Positions 40,202 through 49,258 are shown, counted from the first letter of the stretch. The stretch is 64,000 bases of DNA from JARBUG01 sp035628915 (GCA_035628915.1 DASPIW010000048.1:186001-250000); one strand, 5' to 3'. Program-made: numbers and translations. The notes: generated from the letters alone by a model not told the origin.

Positions 40202-41272
40202 ATGAAGGCCCTGGTCCTGTGCGCCGGCCGGGGAACGCGGCTGCGGCCCCTGACCCACACGCGGGCGAAAGCCGCCCTGCCGGTGGCCGGGCGGCCCGTG
40301 CTGGCACACATCCTCAGCTACTTGCTGCGCTTCGGCTTCACCGATGTGGGCGTCGTCATCTCCCCGGATCAGGAAGAACTGCGGGACCTGCCGGCGGCAG
40401 TCGCCGGCCAGCGGGTGGAGTTTGTCGTCCAGCGGACGCCTCTGGGCATCGCCCACGCGGTGCAGACGGCGTCGCCATATCTGGGGCGCGAGCCATTCCT
40501 GCTCTACCTCGGCGACAACCTGACCAATGAAGACCTCCTGCCGACCATGCAGCGTTTTTGGGCGACGGGGGCGGATGGCGTCGTCGCTGTCCGGACGGTG
40601 GCAAACCCCCGGGCCTTCGGCATTGCCGAACTCGACGGTGACCGTCTGGTAGCCGTGGAAGAGAAGCCGCCCGCACCCAAGAGCGACCTTGCCATCGCCG
40701 GCATTTACCTGTTCCGTCCGTCGGTCCATGAGGCGATTCGTGAGCTTGCGCCGTCGGCCCGGGGCGAGTACGAGATCACCGATGCGATCTCCGCATTGAT
40801 TCGCAAAGGGCGCAAGGTGCTGGCCCACCGCATGTCGGGCTGGTGGCAGGACATGGGCACTCCCGAGGGGATGCTCGCCGCCAATGCCCTCCTGCTGGAT
40901 ACGATCAGCACCGACGTGGCGCCCGGGGTTTCGCTGCAGTCCGCCTCCGTTCAGGGACGGGTCGTCATCGGCCCGGGCGTCACACTGGTCAACGTGCGCC
41001 TGCGCGGCCCCTTGCTGATCGGCCCGGGCAGCTACCTGGAAGACGCCTATATCGGGCCGTACACCAGCGTGGGCGAGGGCGCCCGGATCCGGGGCGCCGG
41101 GCTGGAAAACTCGATTCTCCTGCCCGGCTGCCGCCTGGAAGCCCCGGCGTTTCATCTGGAAGATTGCCTGCTGGGGCGCGGCACCGTGGTCGAAGTGAAA
41201 GACGGGCGGGCCATCACGCTGCTCCTGGGCGATGACGGGCGCCTGCAGATCCCCTATGGCCGGAGGTCGTGA
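40202..41272 (+). CDS. Glucose-1-phosphate nucleotidyltransferase (long RmlA type)
   Basis: The 356-residue protein starts with the nucleotide-binding signature LCAGRGTRLRPLTHTRAKAA and has FLLYLGDNL, VVAVRTVANPRAFGIAEL, GEYEITDAI and WWQDMGTPEGML. This gives a full sugar-nucleotidyltransferase domain to about residue 245. A left-handed beta-helix tail follows (GRVVIGPGVTLVNVRLRG, then LLIGPGSYLEDAYIGPYTSV). This layout is that of the long thymidylyltransferases. It should make dTDP- or UDP-glucose for coat glycan. The ATG at 40202 follows a run of G residues; its 3' end overlaps the next gene by four bases. Confidence 0.88.
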   Translation: MKALVLCAGRGTRLRPLTHTRAKAALPVAGRPVLAHILSYLLRFGFTDVGVVISPDQEELRDLPAAVAGQRVEFVVQRTPLGIAHAVQTASPYLGREPFLLYLGDNLTNEDLLPTMQRFWATGADGVVAVRTVANPRAFGIAELDGDRLVAVEEKPPAPKSDLAIAGIYLFRPSVHEAIRELAPSARGEYEITDAISALIRKGRKVLAHRMSGWWQDMGTPEGMLAANALLLDTISTDVAPGVSLQSASVQGRVVIGPGVTLVNVRLRGPLLIGPGSYLEDAYIGPYTSVGEGARIRGAGLENSILLPGCRLEAPAFHLEDCLLGRGTVVEVKDGRAITLLLGDDGRLQIPYGRRS

Positions 41273-42402
41273 AGAGCATCATGCGGGTATGCCTCATCTG
41301 CACGGAAAAGCTGCCCGTGCCCCCTGTGCGGGGCGGGGCGATTCAGACCTATATTGACGGGGTCTTGCCCCATCTGGTGGGCGCAGGACACGACGTGACG
41401 GTCGTATGCCGCAGCGACTCCCTGTTGCCCGATGCGGAACCGGGCTTTGTGCGGGTGCCGGCCGAGGGGTATTGCGGCAACGTTGCTGCCTTTCTCGCCG
41501 CTGCCCCCCGGTTCGACACCGTCGTGATTTACAACCGTCCGGCCTATGTGCTGGCCATCGCCACTGCGGCGGGGGGCGCCGACCTGATTCTTTCCATGCA
41601 TAATGACATGTTCGGCCCCGACCGCCTCCCGGCGGATGATGCACGGGCCGTCCTGCGGCGGGTCCGGGCCGTCGTCACCGTCAGCGACCACGTCCGCCGG
41701 ACGATCGATTCCTGGCATCCCGGCTTCGCCGGCAAGCTCCATACAGTCCGCTCCGGCGTCGACCTGGAGCGCTTCCGCCCCGCCTCCGCGGCGGAGCGGC
41801 GAATTGCCAGGACGAGTCTGGGGCTGCCGGCGGAAGCGTCGGTGGTCTTGCATGTCAGCCGCCTGAGCGAGCGGAAGGGCAATCACCTGCTGGTCCGTGC
41901 CATGGCTGCCGTTCATGATACGCATCCCGATGCCGTTCTGCTGGTGGTGGGCTCCTCCCGGTACGGTTCGGATCACCTGGAGCCGTATGGCTGGTTCGTA
42001 CGTGCCGAAGCGCAGCGGCTCCTCGGCGACCGTGCCCGCTTCGCCGGCTTTGTGCCACCTGCTGCCATCGCACCGTATTATGCAACGGCGGATCTGTTCG
42101 TCTGCACCTCGCAGTGGGAGGAACCCCTCGCCCGCGTCCACTATGAGGCGATGGCCGCCGGCCTGCCGGTCATTACCACCGACCGGGGCGGCAACGCCGA
42201 GGTGATGGAAGAGGGCGGCAACGGTCTGCTCGCCCGCCCCCACGACTCGGCCGCAGCGTTTGCCGCCTGCGTGGATTGCCTCCTGTCCAATCCCACCCTG
42301 CGGCACCGGATGGGTGGGCGTGGCCGGGAACTGGCCGAAAGCCGCTACTCATGGCCGCGGGTTGCCTCAGAGTTACTGCAAGTGCTGGAGGGGAGGGGCT
42401 GA
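41269..42402 (+). CDS. cotSA: Spore coat glycosyltransferase, CotSA-like (GT4)
   Basis: The 377-residue protein follows the Bacillus CotSA pattern closely: CLICTEKLPVPPVRGGAIQT at the N-terminus, ILSMHNDMFG, VVTVSDHVRRTI, VRSGVDLERFRP and LHVSRLSERKGNHLL. The end has FVCTSQWEEPLARVHYEAMA with ITTDRGGNAEVMEEG. This is a retaining GT-B fold glycosyltransferase. CotSA is a coat-associated enzyme in Bacillus. The start GTG 41269 lies within the last codons of the preceding gene (GTGA overlap), so translation is coupled. Confidence 0.9.
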   Translation: MKSIMRVCLICTEKLPVPPVRGGAIQTYIDGVLPHLVGAGHDVTVVCRSDSLLPDAEPGFVRVPAEGYCGNVAAFLAAAPRFDTVVIYNRPAYVLAIATAAGGADLILSMHNDMFGPDRLPADDARAVLRRVRAVVTVSDHVRRTIDSWHPGFAGKLHTVRSGVDLERFRPASAAERRIARTSLGLPAEASVVLHVSRLSERKGNHLLVRAMAAVHDTHPDAVLLVVGSSRYGSDHLEPYGWFVRAEAQRLLGDRARFAGFVPPAAIAPYYATADLFVCTSQWEEPLARVHYEAMAAGLPVITTDRGGNAEVMEEGGNGLLARPHDSAAAFAACVDCLLSNPTLRHRMGGRGRELAESRYSWPRVASELLQVLEGRG

Positions 42403-42403
42403 G

Positions 42404-43294
42404 GTGGCCCGGTTTCTGGTGACCGGCGCGGCGGGGTTCATCGGGCGCCACATGGTTCGGCGGCTGACAGCCGGGGGGCATGACGTTGTGGCCGTGGACC
42501 GGCGGCCGGGGTTCGTGCAGGGAGACCTTCTGACTATGGATTTGGGCGGTCTGCTGGATGGGACCGACTACATCATTCATCTGGCGGGGCAGCCTGGGGT
42601 GCGGGAAAGCTGGTCGCAGTTTGCAGCATACAGCCGAGGCAATATCGAAGTGACCCAGCGACTGCTGGAGGCCCTGCGGGGCCGCCAGGGACTGCGCAAG
42701 TTCATCCTGGCCTCCACATCGTCCGTCTACGGGGCGGCGCCCATGCCCGCCCGGGAAGACAGTCCGCTGCTGCCGGTCTCGCCGTACGGTGCGACAAAGC
42801 TGGCCGCGGAGCAGCTCTGCGGCCTGTATGGGCGGATAGCGGGCATTCCCTGGCTCGCCCTTCGCTACTTCACCGTGTACGGTCCGGGCCAGCGCCCGGA
42901 CATGGCTTTCACCCGGTGGCTGACCGCCGCCCGTGACGACACGCCTATACGGGTTTACGGTGCGGGCGACCAGATTCGGGACTTCACTTTCATCGATGAT
43001 GTCGTTTCGGCAACGATCAAGGCGGCGCTGGTGCCCGCCTGCTCCATGGCGATCAACGTGGGCGGGGGCAGCCGCGTGCCCATTCGCGAGGCAATCCGCT
43101 CGATTGAGGCCATCGCCGGCAAGCCTCTGACCATCGAGCACTTGCCGCCGGCGCCCGGCGATATGGCGGTTACCTGGGCTGCGACTTCCCGGCTGGAGCG
43201 TGAAGTGGGCTTCGTTCCCGCCACGTCGCTTGATGACGGACTCCGCCGCCAGTACGAGTGGATTCTCAGAGGAGGAGACCCCCATGACGACTAG
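42404..43294 (+). CDS. NAD-dependent sugar epimerase/dehydratase
   Basis: The 296-residue extended SDR protein has the NAD loop TGAAGFIGRHM, the DxxAGQPGVRESW segment, catalytic Tyr-x-x-x-Lys in SPYGATKLAAEQ and the substrate segment RYFTVYGPGQRPDMAF. It resembles UDP-glucose 4-epimerase and UDP-glucuronate epimerase/decarboxylase. With ugd in the same locus, a UDP-glucuronate-using activity is plausible but not proven. The GTG start at 42404 is one base after the CotSA stop, behind GGGAGGGG. The ATP-grasp gene starts inside its last codons. Confidence 0.88.
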   Translation: MARFLVTGAAGFIGRHMVRRLTAGGHDVVAVDRRPGFVQGDLLTMDLGGLLDGTDYIIHLAGQPGVRESWSQFAAYSRGNIEVTQRLLEALRGRQGLRKFILASTSSVYGAAPMPAREDSPLLPVSPYGATKLAAEQLCGLYGRIAGIPWLALRYFTVYGPGQRPDMAFTRWLTAARDDTPIRVYGAGDQIRDFTFIDDVVSATIKAALVPACSMAINVGGGSRVPIREAIRSIEAIAGKPLTIEHLPPAPGDMAVTWAATSRLEREVGFVPATSLDDGLRRQYEWILRGGDPHDD

Positions 43295-44408
43295 GAAGCC
43301 CGGCACTGTCTGCCTGGGCCTCCTGATGCAGCGGTGGTCTGCCCCGGAGCGCCCGTTCGGCAACCTGACCCCGTTCGCTCGTACGGTCTCACGGCTGGCG
43401 GAGGAAGAGGGCGTCTCGGTGCTGGTCATCGACCCGGATGACGTCGACCTGCGAAGGGGCCGGGTAAAGGGGCTGCGGCTCAGGCCCGGCGGCGGCTGGG
43501 TTCCGGCGGGGGGGACGCTGCCGGATGTGGTCTGGAACCGGTACTTCCGGCACGACCGGGAAGGGCTGCTGCAAGGCTTGCAGCGAAAGGGCGTCATGCC
43601 GATCAACGAAATCGGCCTCAACAAGTGGGAAGCCTATCGCCTCCTTCAGACCGACCCGATCCTCCAGGAGCACTTGCCTGAGACCTGCCTCCTCAGGAAC
43701 GGCGAGGAGTTGAAAGAGATGACCGACCGTTATCCCGTGGTGTATCTCAAGCCAGTCGCCGGTTCCGTTGGGCGGGGCATCATCCGGGCCACCGCCAGGC
43801 CGACGGGGCTCACCCGCCTGGAGTACGTTTCCACCCGGACCGGGCTGCCCACGGTGGCCGAAGCGTCGCCGAAGCAGCTCGGACGGTGGGCCACGGTACG
43901 CAAAGGGAGCTATATCGTGCAGCGGGGGCTCGATCTCGCGGTGTTCTACGGCCGGTCCGCGGATATTCGGGTGCTGATGCAGAAAGATGGCGACGGCTGC
44001 TGGCAACTGACCGGCATGGGCGCCCGAGTGGCGGCAGCCGGACGTTTTACCTCGAACCTGCATACGGGTGGCAGTGGGGTGCCGCTCGGCCTCCTGTCCG
44101 AGGCCGTCTTCCCCACGGACCCTGACCGGCGGGAGAAGCTCGGTCCCGAACTGAAGGCTCTGGCATTCCGTACGGCGGGCCTGGTCGAATCGACCTTGGG
44201 CGCTATGGGCGAACTCGGGCTGGACTTCGGAGTGGATCGCAAAGGCAACATCTGGTACATCGAGCAAAACGCACAGCCCGGCCGGACGCTCTTTCAGCTC
44301 CTGGGCCGGGAGGACTTGTCGGAATTGGCCCATCGACGGCCCATCCAGTATGCACGCCACCTTGCTCTTGCAAAATCCGCCCGCGCGGCGGGGCATCAGG
44401 AGACATAA
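43284..44408 (+). CDS. YheC/YheD-family ATP-grasp spore coat protein
   Basis: The 374-residue protein matches the endospore coat-associated YheC/YheD family: GLLMQRWSAPERPFGNLTPF at the start, PDVVWNRYF and FGVDRKGNIWYIEQNAQPGR. The ATP-grasp core reads VVYLKPVAGSVGRGI. The family is spore-associated in Bacillus; the ligation substrate is unknown. It starts at ATG 43284 behind AGGAGGAG, overlapping the epimerase gene by 11 bases. Position between coat glycan genes and a CotE-like gene supports a coat role. Confidence 0.87.
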   Translation: MTTRKPGTVCLGLLMQRWSAPERPFGNLTPFARTVSRLAEEEGVSVLVIDPDDVDLRRGRVKGLRLRPGGGWVPAGGTLPDVVWNRYFRHDREGLLQGLQRKGVMPINEIGLNKWEAYRLLQTDPILQEHLPETCLLRNGEELKEMTDRYPVVYLKPVAGSVGRGIIRATARPTGLTRLEYVSTRTGLPTVAEASPKQLGRWATVRKGSYIVQRGLDLAVFYGRSADIRVLMQKDGDGCWQLTGMGARVAAAGRFTSNLHTGGSGVPLGLLSEAVFPTDPDRREKLGPELKALAFRTAGLVESTLGAMGELGLDFGVDRKGNIWYIEQNAQPGRTLFQLLGREDLSELAHRRPIQYARHLALAKSARAAGHQET

Positions 44409-44489
44409 CGGTCGGGCTCTGCATACGCTGTGGTGGGGATTTCGTTACGCCGCCCCCAGGCGGCCGTAACTCCCGGAGGAGGAAGCTCT

Positions 44490-44726
44490 GTGTCGGATAC
44501 TCGGCTCCAAGAGATCGTCACGAAAGCGGTCGTTGGTCGGGCCGAACGCCGTATGTCCTGGAGCCATACGGTTCCGGCCGAGGGCATTACAGGCGTATAC
44601 GGCGTCCGGGTAACGGACAGCGCCGTCGGCATCAAGGAAAACGATGGGCGCCCCGTGGTGGATATGATCGTAGATTGCGACCTGTGGTGCGGCACCCAGA
44701 AGAACACCAAGATGTTCTTCCCCTGA
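44490..44726 (+). CDS. Short CotE-like outer spore coat protein
   Basis: The 78-residue protein aligns with the N-terminal part of Bacillus CotE: LQEIVTKAVVGRAERRMSWS parallels the REIITKAVVAKGRK start of CotE, and the following strands end with DLWCGTQKNTK against DINVWYSYADNTK. CotE directs outer coat assembly on the forespore surface. Here the second half of CotE, including the acidic tail, is absent; the frame ends in TGA 44726 and no CotE-like sequence follows. The start is GTG 44490 behind GGAGGAGG. It could be a natural short form or a truncated gene. Confidence 0.75.
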   Translation: MSDTRLQEIVTKAVVGRAERRMSWSHTVPAEGITGVYGVRVTDSAVGIKENDGRPVVDMIVDCDLWCGTQKNTKMFFP

Positions 44727-44886
44727 TTGCCTCGGCGGGACATGGAAATGCCCGCAGGTCAGCCCTGGTACCCGGTTTTCCTGCCGCCGCAGTGTTGCGG
44801 GACCGCTGGATGTGATACGTTGGTAGGCAGAAGCTTCCCACACCTCTCGCCGGCCCGTGTACTACCAGACCCAGGAGGTGCCCGTT

Positions 44887-45513
44887 TTGGCTCAGAACCC
44901 CATGTGGCTCCGGTGGGCGCAGGAGATTCAGTCCATCGCCCAGGCCGGGCTGACCTACAGCCAGGACCCGTATGATCAGGAACGTTATGTGCAGCTGCGG
45001 CAGCTCGTCATTGAAATCTTGTCCCACCACACGTCCGTTCCTGAGGCGACCCTGGCCTCGGCAATCACCGCGGAGGACGGATACCTTACGCCGAAGGTCG
45101 ATGTGAGGGCCGTGGTGTTCGATGCCCGGGGAAGACTGCTCCTGGTGCGCGAGAGAGGGGAAGGACTCTGGTCCTTGCCCGGCGGCTGGGCCGACGTGGG
45201 CGAGAGTCCTGGTGCAGCGGCCGCCCGTGAAGTCGCCGAGGAGTCCGGGTATCACGTACGCCCCGTGAAGGTGTTAGCCGTTCTCGACCGGGCCAAGCAC
45301 GGACACCCGCCTTTGATCTGGTACGTGTACAGGCTGTTTTTCCGCTGTGAACTGGTCGCCGGTGAGCCCCACGACAGCATTGAGACGGACGGAGCCGGCT
45401 TTTTCGATCGGGAAAGCCTGCCGGCGCTTTCGTCCAGTCGTGTCACCGATGCACTCATTCGAAGGATGTTCGAACACTATGATCATCCTGAGCTTCCCAC
45501 AGACTTTGACTGA
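44887..45513 (+). CDS. Nudix hydrolase with N-terminal helical domain
   Basis: The 208-residue protein has a helical N-terminal domain (WLRWAQEIQSIAQAGLTYSQ) found in YjhB-type Nudix enzymes. The Nudix box is GWADVGESPGAAAAREVAEE-SGY, with the RE-x-x-EE metal site. It should hydrolyse a nucleoside diphosphate derivative such as ADP-ribose; substrate is not fixed by sequence. The start chosen is TTG 44887, directly behind AGGAGGTG; a GTG at 44857 has no such site. Confidence 0.9.
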   Translation: MAQNPMWLRWAQEIQSIAQAGLTYSQDPYDQERYVQLRQLVIEILSHHTSVPEATLASAITAEDGYLTPKVDVRAVVFDARGRLLLVRERGEGLWSLPGGWADVGESPGAAAAREVAEESGYHVRPVKVLAVLDRAKHGHPPLIWYVYRLFFRCELVAGEPHDSIETDGAGFFDRESLPALSSSRVTDALIRRMFEHYDHPELPTDFD

Positions 45514-45526
45514 CGAGCGACAACGA

Positions 45527-45566
45527 TAACCGGAGGGCGGCCAGTCAGGCCGCCCTCCGGTTATTG
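45527..45566 (+). terminator. Strong terminator of the Nudix gene
   Basis: A perfect 16-bp stem (45527-45542 with 45548-45563) has the loop AGTCA, followed by TTG. Confidence 0.85.
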
Positions 45567-45765
45567 CTGGGTAGAACGTGAACCGCCCTAAGCGGACGCA
45601 ACGCCCGGCATTCCTGCGGGCCTGAACATCCGCCGCGCCGAGCATCACGATTGAACGGTGCCCGAAAGTTAGCCTACAGAAAAAAAGTTGGCTTAGGGAA
45701 AGATTTTTGGTCAAAGCCATAGACAAAGACAGAAGAAAGTGGCATAGTAGGGGGCGAGAGCTAAT

Positions 45766-45784
45766 GAGAATGAAAATCAATATC
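45766..45784. promoter_or_regulatory. Fur box upstream of the NRAMP transporter gene
   Basis: GAGAATGAAAATCAATATC matches the classical 19-base Fur consensus GATAATGATAATCATTATC at 16 positions. It lies about 40 bases before the start codon, in an A/T-rich promoter region, and suggests iron-dependent repression. Confidence 0.75.
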
Positions 45785-45824
45785 ACAAATATCGAGTAGT
45801 ACATGTGTGAAGGTGGTTGAACAA

Positions 45825-47135
45825 ATGGGTATGCAGGTTACGCTGGAGACGGAAGTCAGGGCGGGCGACGCCAAGACGGTCAATGCTGCCCTGGAAGTCT
45901 TGGAAGGCAGGGCCAGGAAGTCGCTGCTGGCTCGGGTTGGCCCTTTCCTGGGCCCCGCCTTCGTGGCAGCCGTGGCCTACATCGACCCCGGCAACTTCGC
46001 CACCAACATTCAGGGCGGCGCCCAGTTTGGCTACCTGCTGCTCTGGGTCATCGTGGCGAGCAACCTCATGGCGATGTTCTTGCAGTCGCTCTCCGCCAAG
46101 CTCGGCATTGTCACGGGCAAGAACCTGGCGGAAGTCTGCCGGGACCAGTACAGCAAGCCGGTTGTCTGGGGCATGTGGGTGCTCATGGAGGCCGTCGCTA
46201 TGGCGACTGACCTGGCGGAGTTCATGGGCGCCGCCCTCGGCTTCCAGTTGCTCTTCCATATCCCGCTGGCATGGGGTGCGGTCCTGGCAGGCATCGTCAC
46301 CTTCGGCGCCCTTGCGCTCGAAAAGCGCGGCTTCCGGCCCCTGGAAGCCCTCATCGGCGCCCTGGTCGGCGTCGTCGCCCTGAGCTACGTTGTGGAAACC
46401 ATCCTCGACAAGCCCGACTGGGGTTCTGTCGCTTATCACGCCGTCATGCCTGCGTTCCAGGGCACGGAATCGATTCTGCTGGCCGTCGGCATTCTCGGTG
46501 CCACCGTCATGCCGCACGTGCTCTTCCTGCACTCCGGGCTGACGGCAAACCGCATTACCACCCGCGACCCGGCCCTGACCAAGAAGCTCTTCAAGTTCAA
46601 CCTGATTGACGTGGCCATCGCCATGGGCGTGGCCGGTCTGGTCAACGGGGCGATGCTCGTCATGGCCGCCTCCACGTTCCACCGCAACGGCATGGTCGGC
46701 ATCGGCAGCATCGAGGAAGCCCACCAGACCCTGACCCCCTTGCTGGGCTCCGCCTCGTCGGTGGTCTTCGGCATCTCGCTGCTGGCTTCAGGCCTCTCGT
46801 CGTCGGTGGTCGGCACCATGTCGGGCCAGGTAATCATGCAGGGCTTCCTGCACCGGGAGATCCCGGTCTGGCTCCGCCGGGCCGTCACCATGGCTCCGTC
46901 CTTCATCGTCATCTTCCTGGGCTTCGACCCGACCCGTACGCTGGTCATCAGCCAGGTCGTGCTCAGTTTCGCTCTCCCGTTCGCCATCATCCCGCTGGTG
47001 CGGTTTACGTCACGCAAGGACCTGATGGGCGACATGGCCAACTCCCAACTGACCAACGTCCTTGGCGCCGTGGTGGCGACCATCATCTGCAGCCTGAACG
47101 TCTACTTGCTGTACCGGACTCTCGCGGGCGCCTGA
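45825..47135 (+). CDS. mntH: NRAMP-family divalent metal transporter
   Basis: The 436-residue protein has about eleven membrane helices. It carries the NRAMP metal-site motifs DPGN at residues 54-57 in helix 1 (AYIDPGNFATNIQGG) and the helix 6 Met-Pro-His (ATVMPHVLFLHSGL). It imports Mn2+ or Fe2+ with protons. The start chosen is ATG 45825, eight bases after AAGGTGG; a GTG at 45807 lacks a ribosome binding site. A Fur-like box upstream favours an iron-responsive role over purely manganese control. Confidence 0.92.
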   Translation: MGMQVTLETEVRAGDAKTVNAALEVLEGRARKSLLARVGPFLGPAFVAAVAYIDPGNFATNIQGGAQFGYLLLWVIVASNLMAMFLQSLSAKLGIVTGKNLAEVCRDQYSKPVVWGMWVLMEAVAMATDLAEFMGAALGFQLLFHIPLAWGAVLAGIVTFGALALEKRGFRPLEALIGALVGVVALSYVVETILDKPDWGSVAYHAVMPAFQGTESILLAVGILGATVMPHVLFLHSGLTANRITTRDPALTKKLFKFNLIDVAIAMGVAGLVNGAMLVMAASTFHRNGMVGIGSIEEAHQTLTPLLGSASSVVFGISLLASGLSSSVVGTMSGQVIMQGFLHREIPVWLRRAVTMAPSFIVIFLGFDPTRTLVISQVVLSFALPFAIIPLVRFTSRKDLMGDMANSQLTNVLGAVVATIICSLNVYLLYRTLAGA

Positions 47136-47324
47136 GTCACATCGCCCATTTTCGGCTGGCCCCAGCGTTGGCTCCGGATCACGCGGCGGGAGGATCCGGG
47201 CCCCAATTGAAGCTCGCGCCAGGTAGTCTGCCCAGACGCGGAGCCCCTGTGCCACCCGTTCCGGATCGATCACTTCTGTCTCTTTCACTCGAAAGACGAC
47301 CCTGGCCTTACCGCTATTGCTCAT
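47010..47324 (-). CDS. Small unknown protein, probably truncated at its 3' end
   Basis: The first 60-65 residues look like real protein (MSNSGKARVVFRVKETEVID, then PERVAQGLRVWADYLARASI), with a helix rich in charged residues and a G-rich box upstream of ATG 47324. The remaining 40 codons run antisense through the end of mntH and are low-complexity, so the natural 3' end is probably lost. It lies downstream of the serine recombinase on the same strand and may belong to the same inserted element. No function is assigned. Confidence 0.4.
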   Translation of the reverse strand: MSNSGKARVVFRVKETEVIDPERVAQGLRVWADYLARASIGARILPPRDPEPTLGPAENGRCDSGARESPVQQVDVQAADDGRHHGAKDVGQLGVGHVAHQVLA

Positions 47325-47544
47325 TGCCAGCCCCCAGTCGAACGCACTTTGACAAGGGTATTCGCGGTCTCTCTTGTCCTATCCCGACGGAACACTCTCC
47401 CTGACCCTCACGTTACGGCATGGTCCACAGTCAAGGCTTTATGCCGCCCGGCCCGGACGGTCATGCTCCGGATCCGATCATCTCCATGAGCCAATTGCCG
47501 CACTACAGCCCGATTAGCAAGGCGTGGCGGTCGATGTGTTCGGC
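47325..47544. other. Gap between recombinase gene and truncated small gene
   Basis: No supported gene or strong repeat. One end of the inserted element may lie here or just inside the mntH-proximal gene. Confidence 0.35.
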
Positions 47545-49173
47545 TTACCTTGTGCCCGGGAGACCCGCAGGGGCTGGCCGGCATGGACGGCTACACCGGC
47601 TTCCCGCCGACAGCCAGGTCACGTCGATCTCGGCCACAGGCTCCCCGGGCCGGCGGTAGGCGACCAACGTGTCGATGAAGAACCGCAGCACGCTCTTCTT
47701 CTCCGCCGGCGTCAGGCGCTCCCACTGGTCCACCCGGCTCAGCTGCTCCTGCACCAGCTCCCCCTCGCGCTCCTGGTCATGGTACTGTGCAATGGCGGCC
47801 GCCACCTCCTGGCGCCGCTCCCGGAGCACGGCGGCTTCCTGCTCGAGCTCGCTTTTCAGCTCCCGGTATTCCTCAGCCGCAATGCGGTCCGTCCGGTAAT
47901 CCCGGCGGACCTTCTTTTCTTGATCTCCCAACTCGCCTAGCCGCCGGTCTACCTCTGCTAGCTCCGCCTCGCGGAGGCGACGCTCTCCGACTCGGCCGGC
48001 CATGATCTGCTCCAGAAAGGCCTCCTGCGCCGCTTCCCTGCCGAAGCGATCGCGAACCCGCTGTTCGATCTCCGCGTCCAGCTCCGCCATGGGAATCGGG
48101 GCGCAAGCGCACTTCTCCGGCCCCTTCAGCCGCTTTCCGATGCAGCAGTAGTTGAAGGCCCGCGTTTTCCGCCGCGCTCCGAACTGCTCCTTCACATATA
48201 GCCCATATCCACACCGGCAGCGGGCGAGCCCGCTGAGGAGGTAGGGGGAGGAGTTCGCTCTCCCTGATGGTTTTCCCGGCCCCCGCCGGCGCCTGAGCCG
48301 CATCTGCTGAGCCATCTGAAAGACTTCGCGCTCGATCAGCGGCGGGATAAACGCGCTATTCTCCACCACCACCGGCTCGGCGCCGACCAGGGCCGGAGCC
48401 CCGTCTTCCTTGCCATAGCGCGGATTCCGGGCGGTCTTGCCATAAACCATATCGCCGGCATAGGCCGGGTTCCGGAGCATATACAGGACAGCTTTGTCGC
48501 TCCAGAGTCCGCCGTTTCGGTGGGGCGTGCCCGCAGCGTTCAGCGCGCCCGCAATCGCCTTCGCCCCTAGCCCGGCATTGCAGAGCCGGAAGATCTCCCG
48601 CACGATCTCTGCTTCCGTCTCCACAACCTCGAGCGCCCCGCGCCTGATTGGCGAATGCCGGTAGCCGTACGGTGCGATGGCCGAGGGCTTATACCCCTCC
48701 TGCGCCCGGCGGCGGCGCCCCGCGACGGTGCGCTCGCGGATCACGGAACGCTCCCACTCCGCATAAGAGACCAGCAGGTAGAAGAACTGCTTCCCCATGG
48801 CCGTGGTAGTGTCGATGGGCTCCCGGGCCGACTTCAGGTGCGTCCGGCCGTCCCATTCCTCCAGGACCAGGTTGACCGTGTCGATGACAGACCGGCTCAG
48901 CCGGTCGACCTTGAAGACGACCACACAGTCGACCCGCCCGAACTTGACCGCCTGCCGGAGCCGGGTGAGGGCGGGGCGGTCCAGGTTGCCGCCCGAATAC
49001 CCGTCATCCACAAAGGTGAGCTCCTCGCTGACCTGCCAGCCCTGGCTCAGCAGGTAATGCCGGCAGCCGTCCAACTGCACTTCAAGGGTCGTGCCGTCGC
49101 CCTGGTCATCGGTCGACCAACGGATATAGATGGCCACCCGGCCGCCGTCAATCTGCTTTGCCCCTGCTGACAT
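47545..49173 (-). CDS. Large serine recombinase
   Basis: The protein of about 542 residues starts at ATG 49173 behind GGGGGG. The N-terminal resolvase domain has the catalytic Ser20 in AIYIRWSTDDQ and Arg-containing VFKVDRLSRSV. A recombinase domain follows (APYGYRHSPI, LNAAGTPHRNGGLWSDKAVL), then a zinc ribbon with C-x-C-G and C-C / C-A-C pairs. A long coiled coil runs through about 400-490. The family integrates phages and mobile elements or removes the spore-formation skin element. The last 18-20 residues after EIDVTWL (Cys/Pro/Arg-rich) do not look like the usual end and may be read-through into flanking DNA. Confidence 0.9.
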   Translation of the reverse strand: MSAGAKQIDGGRVAIYIRWSTDDQGDGTTLEVQLDGCRHYLLSQGWQVSEELTFVDDGYSGGNLDRPALTRLRQAVKFGRVDCVVVFKVDRLSRSVIDTVNLVLEEWDGRTHLKSAREPIDTTTAMGKQFFYLLVSYAEWERSVIRERTVAGRRRRAQEGYKPSAIAPYGYRHSPIRRGALEVVETEAEIVREIFRLCNAGLGAKAIAGALNAAGTPHRNGGLWSDKAVLYMLRNPAYAGDMVYGKTARNPRYGKEDGAPALVGAEPVVVENSAFIPPLIEREVFQMAQQMRLRRRRGPGKPSGRANSSPYLLSGLARCRCGYGLYVKEQFGARRKTRAFNYCCIGKRLKGPEKCACAPIPMAELDAEIEQRVRDRFGREAAQEAFLEQIMAGRVGERRLREAELAEVDRRLGELGDQEKKVRRDYRTDRIAAEEYRELKSELEQEAAVLRERRQEVAAAIAQYHDQEREGELVQEQLSRVDQWERLTPAEKKSVLRFFIDTLVAYRRPGEPVAEIDVTWLSAGSRCSRPCRPAPAGLPGTR

Positions 49174-49258
49174 AGTCCTGCCCCCCGCACTCAACATACG
49201 AGGTAAGTAAAGTCAGCATACCAAGGTCATCCGGTGCACCTGCCGTGGCACCGAGACC

